From Streptomyces sp. NBC_01439 (GTDB lineage Bacteria > Actinomycetota > Actinomycetes > Streptomycetales > Streptomycetaceae), in NCBI RefSeq assembly GCF_036227605.1, contig NZ_CP109487.1, positions 186,001 through 250,000 on the forward strand: a stretch of 64,000 nucleotides of DNA, written 5' to 3'. The notes beneath the pieces were generated by a model. The model had not been told where the DNA came from. It did no database searches and saw only the letters and a list, made by a program, of their open reading frames with translations. Positions 16,452 to 25,564 of this stretch are shown piece after piece; positions within the stretch are counted from its first letter, which is position 1, and each line of letters begins with the position of its first letter. The position numbers were made by a program, and so were the translations under genes.

Positions 16452-17351
16452 TCACGTCACCAGGCGCAGCGACGTTCCCGCGATGCCGACCCGTAGGCTC
16501 TGGCCCCAGGTCAGCTCTAGGGCGTCGCTCTCCACCCCGTCGCCGAAGACCACGATCCGGTCCGACTCCACGGTGAGCTGCAACCCCTGCCCCCGCCCCA
16601 GCTCACCGGCGACCTTCGTCGTTCCGGTCGTGGGAGAGGGCCAGGCCTCGCGCACGAACCACAGGAGCCGCCGGTCGCAGGGTGCGGGCAGCCCCGCGGA
16701 GCTGCCTCGCTCCAGCCACAGGGAACGTAGCCAGCCGGTCGCGCCCGTGCCGGTGCCCACCAGCACCCCGGAGGATGCCTGGGCCTCGCCCGGGCCCTTG
16801 TCGCCGTCGGATCCGAGGCGGTAACGGGCCGTCTGGTGACCGGGCGAGCCCACGTAGATCTCGTTCAGCGCGAGAAGGCGCTGGGTGTCGTCGGCGACGG
16901 CCTCGACCATGGTCAGCTCCTCCACCCGGCCTCCGGCGGCGGTCGCCGCACGCAGCAGGGCGGCCGTGTCGGCGCAGCGGTGACGGACCAGGACCCCCGG
17001 GTTGCGCCCCGGGTCGGTGTCGATGCCCACCACCGGCTGTCCGCGCAGATACTTCGCGGTGTTGGCGACGAGGCCGTCCTGGCCGACCACGACCACCACG
17101 TCCTCCGGGGCGAACAGGAAGCGGTCCAGATCGGCCCGCTCCACCCGGGAGTTGCGCCAGGTGAGCGGTACCGCCGCCGCCACTTCCCGCAGCGCCTGGC
17201 GCGTGCGCTCGTGGCGGCGGACCACCTCGTCGATCGACCGGCCCCGACTGGAAAGGAAGAACGCGGCCTGCCCGTGCGTCCCGTGCCGGGCGAGCAGTTC
17301 CTCGTACTCGGTCCTGCGGTGCACGAGCACCGCCCGCGGGGCCAGGCTCAC
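16452..17351 (-). CDS. NAD kinase-like protein paired with SPFH protein
   Basis: A 299-residue protein from ATG 17351, overlapping the SPFH gene stop by 4 bp. The N-terminal half has VVVVVGQDGLVANTAKYLRG, corresponding to the GGDGT-type nucleotide loop of NAD kinases with GQDG in place of GGDG. The C-terminal half has the GTGTGATGWLRSLW loop. The fold is therefore that of NAD/diacylglycerol kinases, possibly with altered substrate use because the first Gly is replaced. Coupling to a membrane scaffold protein suggests action at the membrane or in NAD metabolism there. Confidence 0.75.
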   Translation of the reverse strand: MSLAPRAVLVHRRTEYEELLARHGTHGQAAFFLSSRGRSIDEVVRRHERTRQALREVAAAVPLTWRNSRVERADLDRFLFAPEDVVVVVGQDGLVANTAKYLRGQPVVGIDTDPGRNPGVLVRHRCADTAALLRAATAAGGRVEELTMVEAVADDTQRLLALNEIYVGSPGHQTARYRLGSDGDKGPGEAQASSGVLVGTGTGATGWLRSLWLERGSSAGLPAPCDRRLLWFVREAWPSPTTGTTKVAGELGRGQGLQLTVESDRIVVFGDGVESDALELTWGQSLRVGIAGTSLRLVT

Positions 17352-18361
17352 TCGCCCGTTCCGCCTTCCGGACGCCCGAGCCTGGTGAGGAGCCCGGTGA
17401 GGACGTCCGGAGAGACCGTGATGCTCTCGATCCGCGGCAGGTTCTCCGCCAGCCGGGTCGCGGCCAGGGCGTGCAGCGTGCCCGGGCCGGCTTCGTCGTG
17501 CACGCGCAGCCAGGCAGCCTGGGCCTCGGCGCGTGCCGCGCCCGTCTCGCGCGCCGCCTCGGCGTCCGCGCGGGCCAGGCGGACCTTGCGGGCCGCTTCG
17601 GTTTCGGTGCGTATGCCGTCCGCCGCCGCCTTCTCCTCGGCCTCGCGGCGGGTGTTGGTGCCGCGCTGGTCGATCAGCTGCTCCTCGCGCCTGGCCAGCT
17701 CGATCTGACTGGCCAGCTCGTTCTCGGCGATGGCACGCTCGCGCTCGACGGCGACGGCTCGCCGTTCGTAGGTGGCCCTGTCCGCCTCCTGCTGGATCTG
17801 CTCGCGGGCCGGGGTGCGCAGGGCGCGCTCCACCTCGGCCTCGGGGCGGATCGCCACGACCCGTACGGCCACCACATCGATGCCGGTGGCCGGGAGCCTG
17901 GGCTCGGCGGCGAGGCCTGCGGCGACCCGTTCCCGCACGGAGGCGACGCCGTCCACCAAGGCGGCGGCCAGCGGAGTCCGGGCCAGTACGTCGAGCGTGT
18001 GCTGCTGCGCGGTCTCGGTGAGGAGGGTGGCGATCTGCTCCAAGGGAGCGCCGCGCCAGCTCCCGCTGTCCGGGTCGACGGAGAAGTCGAGCCGGTCCGC
18101 GGCCTCGGCCGGGTCACTGATCCGGTAGGTGACGGTGGCCTGCACGGCGACGTCCTGGAAGTCGGACGTACGGGCGTGGAACGCCATGGCCAGCTCCCGG
18201 TCGTCGACCGGCACTTCGGAAAGCGCTGCCGAAAGCGACCGGTACCAGAAACTGAGCCCCCGCCCGTCGTGGACGAGTCGGCCGCGCTTGTGGTGGCGGA
18301 TGTGGGCATTGGGCGCGGAGCGCAGATGACGCCAGCCGAAGCGCCTGGTGATGTCGGCCAT
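17348..18361 (-). CDS. SPFH/band 7 domain protein
   Basis: A 337-residue protein from ATG 18361. The N-terminal two thirds is an SPFH domain (GLSFWYRSLSAALSEVPVDD, VQATVTYRISDPAEAADRLD, GIDVVAVRVVAIRPEAEVER). It continues into a long Glu/Arg/Ala coiled coil (about 205-290) of the flotillin type, and ends with LPRIESITVSPDVLTGLLTR. No transmembrane segment precedes it. Stomatin/flotillin relatives oligomerise into membrane scaffolds. It forms a two-gene operon with the NAD-kinase-like gene. Confidence 0.85.
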   Translation of the reverse strand: MADITRRFGWRHLRSAPNAHIRHHKRGRLVHDGRGLSFWYRSLSAALSEVPVDDRELAMAFHARTSDFQDVAVQATVTYRISDPAEAADRLDFSVDPDSGSWRGAPLEQIATLLTETAQQHTLDVLARTPLAAALVDGVASVRERVAAGLAAEPRLPATGIDVVAVRVVAIRPEAEVERALRTPAREQIQQEADRATYERRAVAVERERAIAENELASQIELARREEQLIDQRGTNTRREAEEKAAADGIRTETEAARKVRLARADAEAARETGAARAEAQAAWLRVHDEAGPGTLHALAATRLAENLPRIESITVSPDVLTGLLTRLGRPEGGTGE

Positions 18362-18376
18362 GGCGAACCCCCTTCA

Positions 18377-18428
18377 TTTCGTCAGTGAGACGATAACGAG
18401 ACGCACCTATATCGTCAAGGGGACGAAA
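18377..18428 (-). promoter_or_regulatory. Nested inverted repeats upstream of the SPFH operon
   Basis: TTTCGTC (18377-18383) pairs with GACGAAA (18422-18428), and GACGATA (18389-18395) pairs with TATCGTC (18410-18416). They are centred on the same point in an AT-richer stretch 16-67 bases before the start. This looks like a double operator for a dimeric or tetrameric regulator. Confidence 0.55.
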
Positions 18429-19155
18429 ACAATGCTTCCGGGGCACCCCGGCAGCAACGGGAGCCGCTCGAACGGCTCCTCGGCCTGAGGGACGGACCAC
18501 CCCTGAACAGCTTCATGCTTCGTGCGTCCGCTCCGACCCTGCTCACAGAGGAAGCCCGCTGCCGTCCGATGGTCGGACAGGGCGTCAAGGACTGCAGGAC
18601 GGGGGGGCTGCTCGCTCCTTGGTCCGTACCCCTCAGGGCAGCTCGGGGCGCGTCCGTCGCGGGGCCCCCGCAGCGCCGTTCGGCCTGAACGTCAACAAGA
18701 AGGAATCGTTTGCGCAGGAGGGCGAATCCGGTACGGCCGAACATCTGGCGCGGGGTGGTGGTTGATGCTCGTCGGCGCGGGTCCGATCGTAGCCAGCGAC
18801 CGCGGGCGGGCGCCGCGCAGGCTCGGGGTCGGGCGAGGACGTTTCGTGGCGGAAGTGGTGGGGTCGGGCGGTCCGGTGGTCGCGGCGATCCTCAGGGCCA
18901 CTCCGCTGCGGGCACCCGCCGTCCCGGCAGAGCCTGCCGCCGCCGGTGCTCTGCCGCACGCACGCGGACCGAGCATCGGCTCCGAGCGAGGATCGCCCGG
19001 TCCAGGCCCTGTGCCCGCATAGCCAAGGCAGCTCAGCCGACCAAGGCGTACGGGCGTCCCCGTACTCGCCTCAGCCGAGATCTGCACCACCCGTCCACAA
19101 CCTACGGGGTCAGAACCTCCGGGGACCGTCTCTTGGATTCGTCCATGAGATCGTC
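18429..19155. other. Region without a recognised gene
   Basis: About 700 bp upstream of the SPFH operon and before the Imm1-like gene. No frame has convincing start signals or family resemblance on either strand. Confidence 0.4.
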
Positions 19156-19539
19156 GTGCTCGTGATCGAGTCCTGGGTGATCAATGACGACAGTCCTGTC
19201 CATGTGTCGTCCGCGGTGGTGCTGGAGTCTCTTCGGTCGAGGATCAACAGCGGGCAACTTGAGACGTGGCTGACCAGTTCGTACGGACGGTCGCTGGCCT
19301 TCGTGACGAACACCGAGCGCGCGATGGTGATGCTGTTCGACGACGAGTGCGATCCTGGCGAGCATGCCGTGCACCCGGGAGCTGAGGGGTCGAGCGACGG
19401 GTACGTCCTCTCCAACGGGCAGGACGACGAGTACCTGGATGAGGACACCGTCTCCCTCCGTGAGGCGTTCAGGCTCGTGGAGCACATCGTTGGCACAGGC
19501 TCTTGGCCTGCGGACGCGCGTTGGGCGGTCGATCGTTGA
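19156..19539 (+). CDS. Imm1-like immunity protein, orphan
   Basis: About 127 residues. GTG 19156 or 19162 is the likely start, and no strong ribosome site is seen. The sequence LVIESWVINDDSPVHVSSAV, LESLRSRINSGQLETWLTSS, SLAFVTNTERAMVMLFDDEC and VSLREAFRLVEHIVGTGSWP follows the order of Imm1 proteins: an N-terminal strand with a Val-Ser-Ser turn, a central strand pair and a C-terminal helix. These neutralise polymorphic toxins. No toxin gene is adjacent, so it is an orphan immunity gene or a remnant of a toxin locus. Confidence 0.6.
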   Translation: MLVIESWVINDDSPVHVSSAVVLESLRSRINSGQLETWLTSSYGRSLAFVTNTERAMVMLFDDECDPGEHAVHPGAEGSSDGYVLSNGQDDEYLDEDTVSLREAFRLVEHIVGTGSWPADARWAVDR

Positions 19540-19799
19540 CAGCGGTCCGTGCCTGGCCCCGATAGAGCCCGGTGGGCGGTGGCGAGCTCGTCCGTTCGCA
19601 TGGCCGACCCGCGCTAGGGATCGCACCCGTTGAGGCAGCTTTCGACTGAGTTGCGCTGCTCGTAGGCCTCGGCGTCCAAGGCGGGCATTCGAACTTCGAC
19701 GCGCCCTCGCCGCAGACGGTGGCCGATCTGGTCGGCGGGCTAGGGGATGGCAGCGCGGATGCAGCGTGGCGGACGTGACTCCGCATCGCGCGGAACGAC

Positions 19800-20368
19800 T
19801 ACGCGCACTCCGCCAGGACGGCATCGGGGCGAGGCGGGGCGAGGCGGGTCAGGTTCTCGGTCTTCCGGGTCCGCTTCGCAGAACACGGATGGCGGCCATG
19901 ACGCCCTCGAAGGCCGGGGTGTTGCCCGCCTGCCTGCAGTGACGCGAAGGGCCAGGGGCGTACATGGCGTCGTACCTGGCCGTCGCCTGCGAGGTGGACG
20001 TGCTCAGGCCCGCCTCGGGAGCGGCCACGCGTGTGGCCGTCGGGCTCGGCCCAGCCTGGGCCCCTTTTCGCAGACTCCGTTGGCGTGCTGGTGAGCTCGG
20101 CGGACGGTGGAATCCGCCAACATGGTCCATCCGATGTCGTCAGCACCCTCGGCCTCTGCCGGGACGGCGGCAAAGACCTCGTGGGCGGTCTGGAATCCGG
20201 CCGAGCTCGTCCGGCAGGTCCCGCCACGGCGAGCAGGTGCGGTATTTCCAAGTGATGCCTCCACACGGTTCGGCGGGCCGGCCCACCGCCCACCGCCCAC
20301 CGCCGACCGCCGACCGGACCGGCCGGCATCAACGGCTCGATCCGGTCCCACATCGCATCGGTGATCAC
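19800..20368 (-). pseudogene. IS5-family transposase relic in several frames
   Basis: Starting at 20368 the minus strand reads MITDAMWDRIEPLMPA, the usual IS5 (IS427 group) N-terminus. It then continues in another frame as NTAPARRGGTCRTSSAGFQT and WTMLADSTVRRAHQHANGVC, the first catalytic Asp segment (D-S-T-x-x-R-A-H-Q-H). The 3' part holds fragments only. Several frameshifts make it non-functional. Confidence 0.75.
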
Positions 20369-20420
20369 TGATCGGACGGAGACATCCGATCAACTGACCG
20401 ACCCGTCGGAGAGACACGCT

Positions 20421-20978
20421 CTACGGGGATTCCCGGTCGGGGTCGTGGGCGGTGTACAGCGAGACGAGGACACCGTGCACCGGTTCGCCCTCCGGAGCCT
20501 GTTCGGCCTCGTCGACCAAGCGGGCGAGGGTTTCGCCGAGTTCGCGGGCGGCGGCCGGGGTCAGCCGCAGGTGGCGCAGGCGCAGCAGGTGGTCGGTCGG
20601 GGAACGGTCGATCTCCTGGGCGAAGGCGCTGAACAGGGCGGCGGTGCCGACCGCCTGCGGCTCGGCGACGAGCAGCTTGCGTGCCGTCCGCCGGTAGTAC
20701 CGTTCGGTGCCGCCGCGCACCGTGCGGGTGCCGGCGATCCCGATCAGTCCGGCATCGCTCAACACCTTGAGGTGGTGGGCGAGGTTGCCCTTCTTCGCGT
20801 CGAGAAGCACTGCGAGCTGGCTGACCGTGGCCGCACGTTGGGTCAGGGCGAACAGCAGTCGCTGGCGCAGCGGGTGGGCCAGGGCCGCGTACTGCTCGGG
20901 CGCGCCGATGTGCTGGACTTCCTCCTGGGGCTCCCAGGCCACTTCGTCCCCGCCGGTGTCAGCGTCGTCGTACGTCAT
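20421..20978 (-). CDS. ArsR-like winged-helix regulator
   Basis: A 185-residue protein from ATG 20978. The DNA-binding domain is at about 27-95: YAALAHPLRQRLLFALTQRA, TVSQLAVLLDAKKGNLAHHL, KVLSDAGLIGIAGTRTVRGG, TERYYRR. This is the ArsR/HTH_20 pattern without the metal-binding cysteine motif. The C-terminal half is helical (SAFAQEIDRSPTDHLLRLRH). It is transcribed divergently from the S41 peptidase 57 bp away and most likely controls it and itself. Confidence 0.88.
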   Translation of the reverse strand: MTYDDADTGGDEVAWEPQEEVQHIGAPEQYAALAHPLRQRLLFALTQRAATVSQLAVLLDAKKGNLAHHLKVLSDAGLIGIAGTRTVRGGTERYYRRTARKLLVAEPQAVGTAALFSAFAQEIDRSPTDHLLRLRHLRLTPAAARELGETLARLVDEAEQAPEGEPVHGVLVSLYTAHDPDRESP

Positions 20979-21035
20979 GACGTAAGTGTCTAACTCTCTT
21001 GACTCTTTCGCAAGGCCGGTGGTCTACTCCTCGCC
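20979..21035. promoter_or_regulatory. Divergent promoter between regulator and S41 peptidase
   Basis: This 57-bp interval is AT-rich compared with its surroundings and contains CTAACTCTCTTGACTCT, a pair of related ACTCT half-sites. It must hold both promoters and is the likely operator of the winged-helix protein. Confidence 0.5.
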
Positions 21036-21947
21036 ATGCCGACTCTGACATCCCTTCAGCCCGCCCCCGTCGTCGAGGAACTGGCCCGGCTGCTCGCCGC
21101 GCACTACGTCTTCCCCGAACTCGGCCAAGAGCTCGCCGGCCTGGTCCGGGAGCGCCTGGCCGACGGCGCCTATGACGTCGCCACCGCCGAAGAGCTGGGC
21201 CGGGTCGTCACCGCCGATCTCCAGTCCCGCAACGGCGACCTGCACCTGCGGCTGAAGTACCACGCCGACCGCGTGCCCGAGGAGCAGGGCGCGGCGATGC
21301 TCGCCGCGATGCGGCGCGACTTCGAGGCGTCGCTGGGCGGCGTAACGCGCCTGGAGATGCTGGACGGCGGGGTGGCCGTGCTGGAGCTGACGCCGAACCT
21401 CTTCCCGCTGGAGTGGGCCGCCGAGCCGCTCGGGGCCGCGCTGGCGGTGGCGTCCCGGGCCCGGGCGTTGATCCTGGATCTGCGGCGCAACCTCGGCGGC
21501 TCGCCCGACACGGTCGCCTTCGTGTGCGGCCACCTGCTGGACGAGCGCACCCTGCTGAACACCATGCGCTGGCGCGAGGGCGACCGTCGCGAGCAGTCCT
21601 GGTCGCCGGCGTATGTCCCCGGCCCGCGCTTCGGGGGTGAGAAGCCGGTGTACGTGCTGACCAGCCCGCGCACCTTCTCCGCCGCCGAGGAACTCGCGTA
21701 CGACCTCCAGCAACTCGGCCGGGCGGTCGTGGTGGGAGAGACCACGAGGGGCGGGGCGCACCCGAGGGAGGGCTGGACCCTGCATCCGCACCTCGAGGCG
21801 TCGATCCCGGTGGGCCGGTCGGTCAATCCGGTCTCGGGGACCAACTGGGAGGGCACCGGAGTCGTCCCGGACCTCCCGTGCCCGACCGACGACGCCCTGA
21901 CCCTCGCCCACGAGCGGGCCCTCGCCCGCCTGGAACGATCGGCCTAA
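21036..21947 (+). CDS. S41-family serine peptidase, IRBP-like
   Basis: A 303-residue protein from ATG 21036. An N-terminal three-helix region (PVVEELARLLAAHYVFPELG) is followed by the tail-specific protease core: RALILDLRRNLGGSPDTVAF, VYVLTSPRTFSAAEELAYDL with the nucleophilic Ser, and AVVVGETTRGGAHP. It lacks a PDZ domain and a signal peptide, like the retinoid-binding-protein-like members of S41, which act on peptides in the cytoplasm. Natural substrate unknown. It is divergent from, and probably repressed by, the adjacent regulator. Confidence 0.88.
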   Translation: MPTLTSLQPAPVVEELARLLAAHYVFPELGQELAGLVRERLADGAYDVATAEELGRVVTADLQSRNGDLHLRLKYHADRVPEEQGAAMLAAMRRDFEASLGGVTRLEMLDGGVAVLELTPNLFPLEWAAEPLGAALAVASRARALILDLRRNLGGSPDTVAFVCGHLLDERTLLNTMRWREGDRREQSWSPAYVPGPRFGGEKPVYVLTSPRTFSAAEELAYDLQQLGRAVVVGETTRGGAHPREGWTLHPHLEASIPVGRSVNPVSGTNWEGTGVVPDLPCPTDDALTLAHERALARLERSA

Positions 21948-22005
21948 CCCTCCTACTACCGGAGTCGCCTTCGCGGATCTGGCGCATGCGGGTCGCCAGG
22001 AACGG

Positions 22006-22197
22006 TCACTGGCGGGCCCCGACGAGCAGGCCCGGCTGCTCGGGGAGGGCTTCCTCGACCGCCGTCACGATCGCGGGGCCGACGTCGTCGACGCCGACCG
22101 CCCGCGACGGCACGGCCGGCGGGTCGGGCCCGTCCATGACGCGGCGCACCAGAGTGGTGCGGCTCGCCGTAGGTGGCTCGTCCGTTCCTGGTTGCAT
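22006..22197 (-). CDS. Small protein of unknown function (63 residues)
   Basis: ATG 22197 is preceded by AAAAGGAG at ideal spacing, which strongly supports translation. The peptide MQPGTDEPPTASRTTLVRRV ... VDDVGPAIVTAVEEALPEQP ... LLVGARQ has no membrane segment or cysteine. I do not recognise the family. It could be a short regulatory protein or the remnant of a larger gene. It lies in the gap between the S41 peptidase and the serine hydrolase, on the opposite strand. Confidence 0.5.
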   Translation of the reverse strand: MQPGTDEPPTASRTTLVRRVMDGPDPPAVPSRAVGVDDVGPAIVTAVEEALPEQPGLLVGARQ

Positions 22198-22443
22198 GTC
22201 ATTCTCCTTTTCCCTGGCGCGGGGTGAACCATGAGCAGCGCTCTGTCCAGCCGATGGGGGACGGTAAGACTGAGGGTGAGGGTGCGGGCGAACGAAGCGG
22301 TCGCACCCTCGCGCTCTCGCTGCGCTCGCGCCCGGCGGCGGCGTGGCAGAGCCCGACCACCGCCTCGCCGTACTGCTCAGGTCGCAGTGCCGACGACCGG
22401 AAATCATCATCAGGGGGCACCTGCCGCACGCGGGGGTGCCACC

Positions 22444-23508
22444 ATGATGTCCGTCATGGCACAAGAACTCGCAACGCTCACCCAGCAAACCGCGGACCGG
22501 CTGGCCGAACAACACGTCGGCGTGGTGGTGGCCGCGGTGGCGGATGACGTCGTGGAGATACGTGGTGCCGGAACCACCGGTACGAACCACAGACGTGTCC
22601 CCGGCCCCGATACCCTGTTCGAGATCGGCTCGGTGACCAAGGTGTTCACCGCCCTCGCCCTGGCACACCTGGCATCCGTCGGTACCGTGAGCCTGGACGA
22701 GCCGCTCGGTGATTTACTGCCCGCCGGAACGGCCGTTCCGTCACGAGCCGGCCAGCCGATCTCCCTGCAACATCTGGCCACTCACACCTCCGGCCTGCCG
22801 CGACTGCCGAAGGGCATGCTGCTTCAGGCCCTGCTGCGCCCGTCGAAGCCGGATCCGTACGCCGACTGTACGGCCGATGTCCTGCTGTCCGGGCTGGCCG
22901 GGACCCGTCTGGGGGCCACTCCGGGGAAGCGGTTCCGCTACTCCAACCTCGGAGCCGGGCTGCTGGGGCTGGCCCTCGCCCGCCAGGCGGGCACCGAGTA
23001 CGAGACCCTCATCACGCATGGGATCTGTGCCCCCTTGGGCATGACCGACACGGTGGTGACGGTGGACGCCACCCGCTCGGAACGCTCCGCGCAGGGCCAC
23101 GTGCGCCGCGGCCGACCCGCCGCACCCTGGCACCTCGCCGACCTGGCGGGAGCAGGAGGCCTGCATTCGACCGCGACCGACCTGGTGGCCTTCGTACGGG
23201 CCCAGTTGGACGGCGGCCCCGCAGGGCTCGCCGAGGCGATCCGCCTCAGCCGTGCGGTCGAGTACCGCAGGAGCCCCTTCGCCCGGGTGCACCTCGGCTG
23301 GATGGCACACCGCCTACACCCCCGTCAGGGCGCCCACCTCCAGATCTGGCACAACGGAGGAACAGGGGGTTTCGCCTCCTTCGTGGGGTTCGATCCGGAA
23401 AAGCGGCTCGCCGTCATCGCCCTCGGCAACACCCGACGCCCCGTGGACGGCCCGGCCTTCGACCTCCTGCGCACCCTGCAAGCAGAGCGTGCGGCCACGT
23501 CGAACTGA
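22444..23508 (+). CDS. Beta-lactamase-family serine hydrolase
   Basis: A 354-residue protein from ATG 22444 (ATG 22447 and 22456 are also possible). It has the three class C/penicillin-binding motifs: SVTK in FEIGSVTKVFTALALAHLA, YSN in FRYSNLGAGLLGLALARQAG, and HNGGTGGF near the C-terminus in place of KTG. There is no signal peptide, so it is probably a cytoplasmic esterase or peptidase rather than a drug-resistance beta-lactamase. It appears monocistronic. Confidence 0.9.
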   Translation: MMSVMAQELATLTQQTADRLAEQHVGVVVAAVADDVVEIRGAGTTGTNHRRVPGPDTLFEIGSVTKVFTALALAHLASVGTVSLDEPLGDLLPAGTAVPSRAGQPISLQHLATHTSGLPRLPKGMLLQALLRPSKPDPYADCTADVLLSGLAGTRLGATPGKRFRYSNLGAGLLGLALARQAGTEYETLITHGICAPLGMTDTVVTVDATRSERSAQGHVRRGRPAAPWHLADLAGAGGLHSTATDLVAFVRAQLDGGPAGLAEAIRLSRAVEYRRSPFARVHLGWMAHRLHPRQGAHLQIWHNGGTGGFASFVGFDPEKRLAVIALGNTRRPVDGPAFDLLRTLQAERAATSN

Positions 23509-23759
23509 CACGGCCCGGGGCCCGCCAAAGGTGTTGCCACTGCGCACGAGGGCGGCGGCCGCGATGACCGGCATGCTGCTCCCCGCGTTCACGGATCCAG
23601 GGCGACGGCTCTCACCGTCCTACCTGTCGTTTGGTTTGCTTGCAGCTCTGCAAGGGTGCACACTTGCGCGAACTCCGGTCGGGCGCAGCGTCGCACCCTC
23701 ATGACGGATGTGCCCGGAACCGACGCCCGGGTCATCAGCAAGCCACACGGGAGCACGTG
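23509..23759. other. Upstream region of the sigma-lectin gene
   Basis: About 250 bp with an early GC-rich hairpin (CGGCCCGGGGCCCG near 23514) that may terminate the hydrolase transcript. The promoter of the next gene should follow. No gene seen. Confidence 0.4.
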
Positions 23760-25388
23760 TTGAGCACACCAGGTACGGCCCGTCAGCAGCATCTCCGAAG
23801 CCTCAGCGACGGGGAGCTCTGCGCCCTGCTCCGTGGGCACGCCTCGGAATCCGACGCGGGGGTCAGCGACGTGATGGACGAGGTGTTCGCCCGTCACCAT
23901 CCCTCGGTGCTGGCCTACGCCCGCACGTGCTGCCGGGACCTGTCCACCGCGCAGGACCTCGCCGCCGAGGCCTTCGCCCGCACCTACCGGGCCATTGCCT
24001 GGGGTGCCGGACCCGAGTACGCGTGGCGGCCGTACCTGCTGACCTGTGTGCGCCGTCTGGCGGCCGCATGGGCGCAGAATGCCGCCCGTACACGGCTGTC
24101 CGACGATTTCGAGGAATGGGCCGCCCAGCTCTCGGACGGCCAGGACACCGAGGACGCCGTCTTCTCGGCGGAAGAGGGATCGTTGGTCCTACGTGCCTAC
24201 CGGTCGCTGCCGGAGCGCTGGCAAGCCGTGCTGTGGCACTCCGTCGTCGAGCACGAGCCGGCGGCCGAGACCGCAGCGCGCCTCGGCATATCGGCCGGAG
24301 GCGTCGGCTCACTGGTCGCGCGTGCGCGGGAAGGCTTGCGGGAGGCGTATTTGCTCGCCCACCTGAAACAGGCCGCGAGTGAGGAGTGCCGGCACTACGG
24401 GAGACAGATCGCCGCGAAACTGCGCCGACCGGGCAAGCGCCTCAACCGGGACCTGGGCCGCCACCTTCAGGGGTGCGCCGGCTGTGCACGGGCCGAGCGC
24501 GACCTGCGCGATGTCAATGGCCGTATGGGTGTCCTGCTGCTGGGTGGAATCCTCCTGTGGAACCCCGCCTCCTTCCTATCGGCCCTGGGCGGGGGCGGCG
24601 CGCAGCTCGCCTCGAGCACGCTGAACGGGACACAGCTCGCCGGAACCAAGGTCGGCGCCGTGAAATGGGCCGCTGCCGCAGCCGCTGTGGGAACGGCGGC
24701 CACCGTGGTCGTCCTGCTGCCGGCCGACTCCGAGAACAACGGGTCCGTCCAAGCAGCCGCTCCCGCCAGGACGTACGCGGCCCCGGGCGGCCCGCTCCCG
24801 GAAATCACACCGGTCACGGTCATCGGCCCGGCGGCTTTTGCCACTGCTCCCGCCACGCCCCTCCCTTCCGCCTCCTCGTCCGCCTCTCCGTCCGCCTCGG
24901 CCTCGGCCTCCGCCCCGCCGACTGCTCCGACGCCCTCGACCGGTCAGACCGGCGCCGCCCTGGTCAACGTGGCCTCGGGGCTGTGCGTCGGCCTTGGCGG
25001 CTCAGGTTCCGGCGGCCGTTTGCAGCTCGAAAGGTGCACCGGGCAGGCCAGCCAGGGCTGGCAGCAGCTACCTGCCCAGCAGAACACGTACCAACTCCGC
25101 AACGCGGACACCGGTACCTGCCTCGACGGCGGAAATCTCGTCGTGGTCACCCTCCGCGCCTGCCGGACCGGCGCGAACCGCGCGACGCAACTCTGGCGGT
25201 TCGAGCCGGACGCACGGCCCGGTGCGTACCGCATCTGGTTCGTTCCGAAGGTCCGGTACACCGACTACGCCGACCATCTGCTGGGCCCGCGGAACTGGCC
25301 GAAGGCCGACCCGCCGCGTCCGGGATCAGAGATGGTGCACCTGCCCAACTACTACAACTCGGTCAACATGCTCTTCGCCCTGAGGTGA
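23760..25388 (+). CDS. ECF sigma factor fused to zinc anti-sigma-like, membrane and ricin-lectin domains
   Basis: About 542 residues. TTG 23760 (GGGAG 6 bases upstream) or GTG 23757 is the start. Order: sigma-70 region 2 (VMDEVFARHHPSVLAYARTC, DLAAEAFARTYRAI), region 4 (YRSLPERWQAVLWHSVVEHE, ETAARLGISAGGVGSLVARA), a zinc-finger segment (HLQGCAGC, an H-x3-C-x2-C motif), hydrophobic segments near residues 260 and 300-320, a Ser/Ala/Pro linker, and a ricin-type beta-trefoil domain (VNVASGLCVGLGGSGSGGRL, NADTGTCLDGG, ATQLWRF). The lectin part would lie outside the cell, so one polypeptide may link carbohydrate sensing to transcription. Release of the sigma part would need proteolysis, which is inferred. 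Confidence 0.85.
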   Translation: MSTPGTARQQHLRSLSDGELCALLRGHASESDAGVSDVMDEVFARHHPSVLAYARTCCRDLSTAQDLAAEAFARTYRAIAWGAGPEYAWRPYLLTCVRRLAAAWAQNAARTRLSDDFEEWAAQLSDGQDTEDAVFSAEEGSLVLRAYRSLPERWQAVLWHSVVEHEPAAETAARLGISAGGVGSLVARAREGLREAYLLAHLKQAASEECRHYGRQIAAKLRRPGKRLNRDLGRHLQGCAGCARAERDLRDVNGRMGVLLLGGILLWNPASFLSALGGGGAQLASSTLNGTQLAGTKVGAVKWAAAAAAVGTAATVVVLLPADSENNGSVQAAAPARTYAAPGGPLPEITPVTVIGPAAFATAPATPLPSASSSASPSASASASAPPTAPTPSTGQTGAALVNVASGLCVGLGGSGSGGRLQLERCTGQASQGWQQLPAQQNTYQLRNADTGTCLDGGNLVVVTLRACRTGANRATQLWRFEPDARPGAYRIWFVPKVRYTDYADHLLGPRNWPKADPPRPGSEMVHLPNYYNSVNMLFALR

Positions 25389-25564
25389 GCTGCAGCGCGC
25401 GGGCTCGTGCACGTCTTCTCGCTCGGTGTCGAGACCAGCCTCCGGCACACGACGTGCCGGATCACATGGCCATCGGCGTCCAACTCGAAGGAGAACCAGA
25501 CGGATTCCTCGTCCCAGAAGCAGCCAACCCGGGTCGTCACGGGTTCACCGCGTCGAAGGGACAC
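25352..25564 (-). pseudogene. Fragment of a small conserved protein
   Basis: A minus-strand frame reads TRVGCFWDEESVWFSFELDA, DGHVIRHVVCRRL, then unrelated sequence overlapping the end of the sigma-lectin gene. The motif W-F-x-F-E-L-D-x-D-G is typical of a family of small Streptomyces proteins of unknown role. Only this central block remains. Confidence 0.4.
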
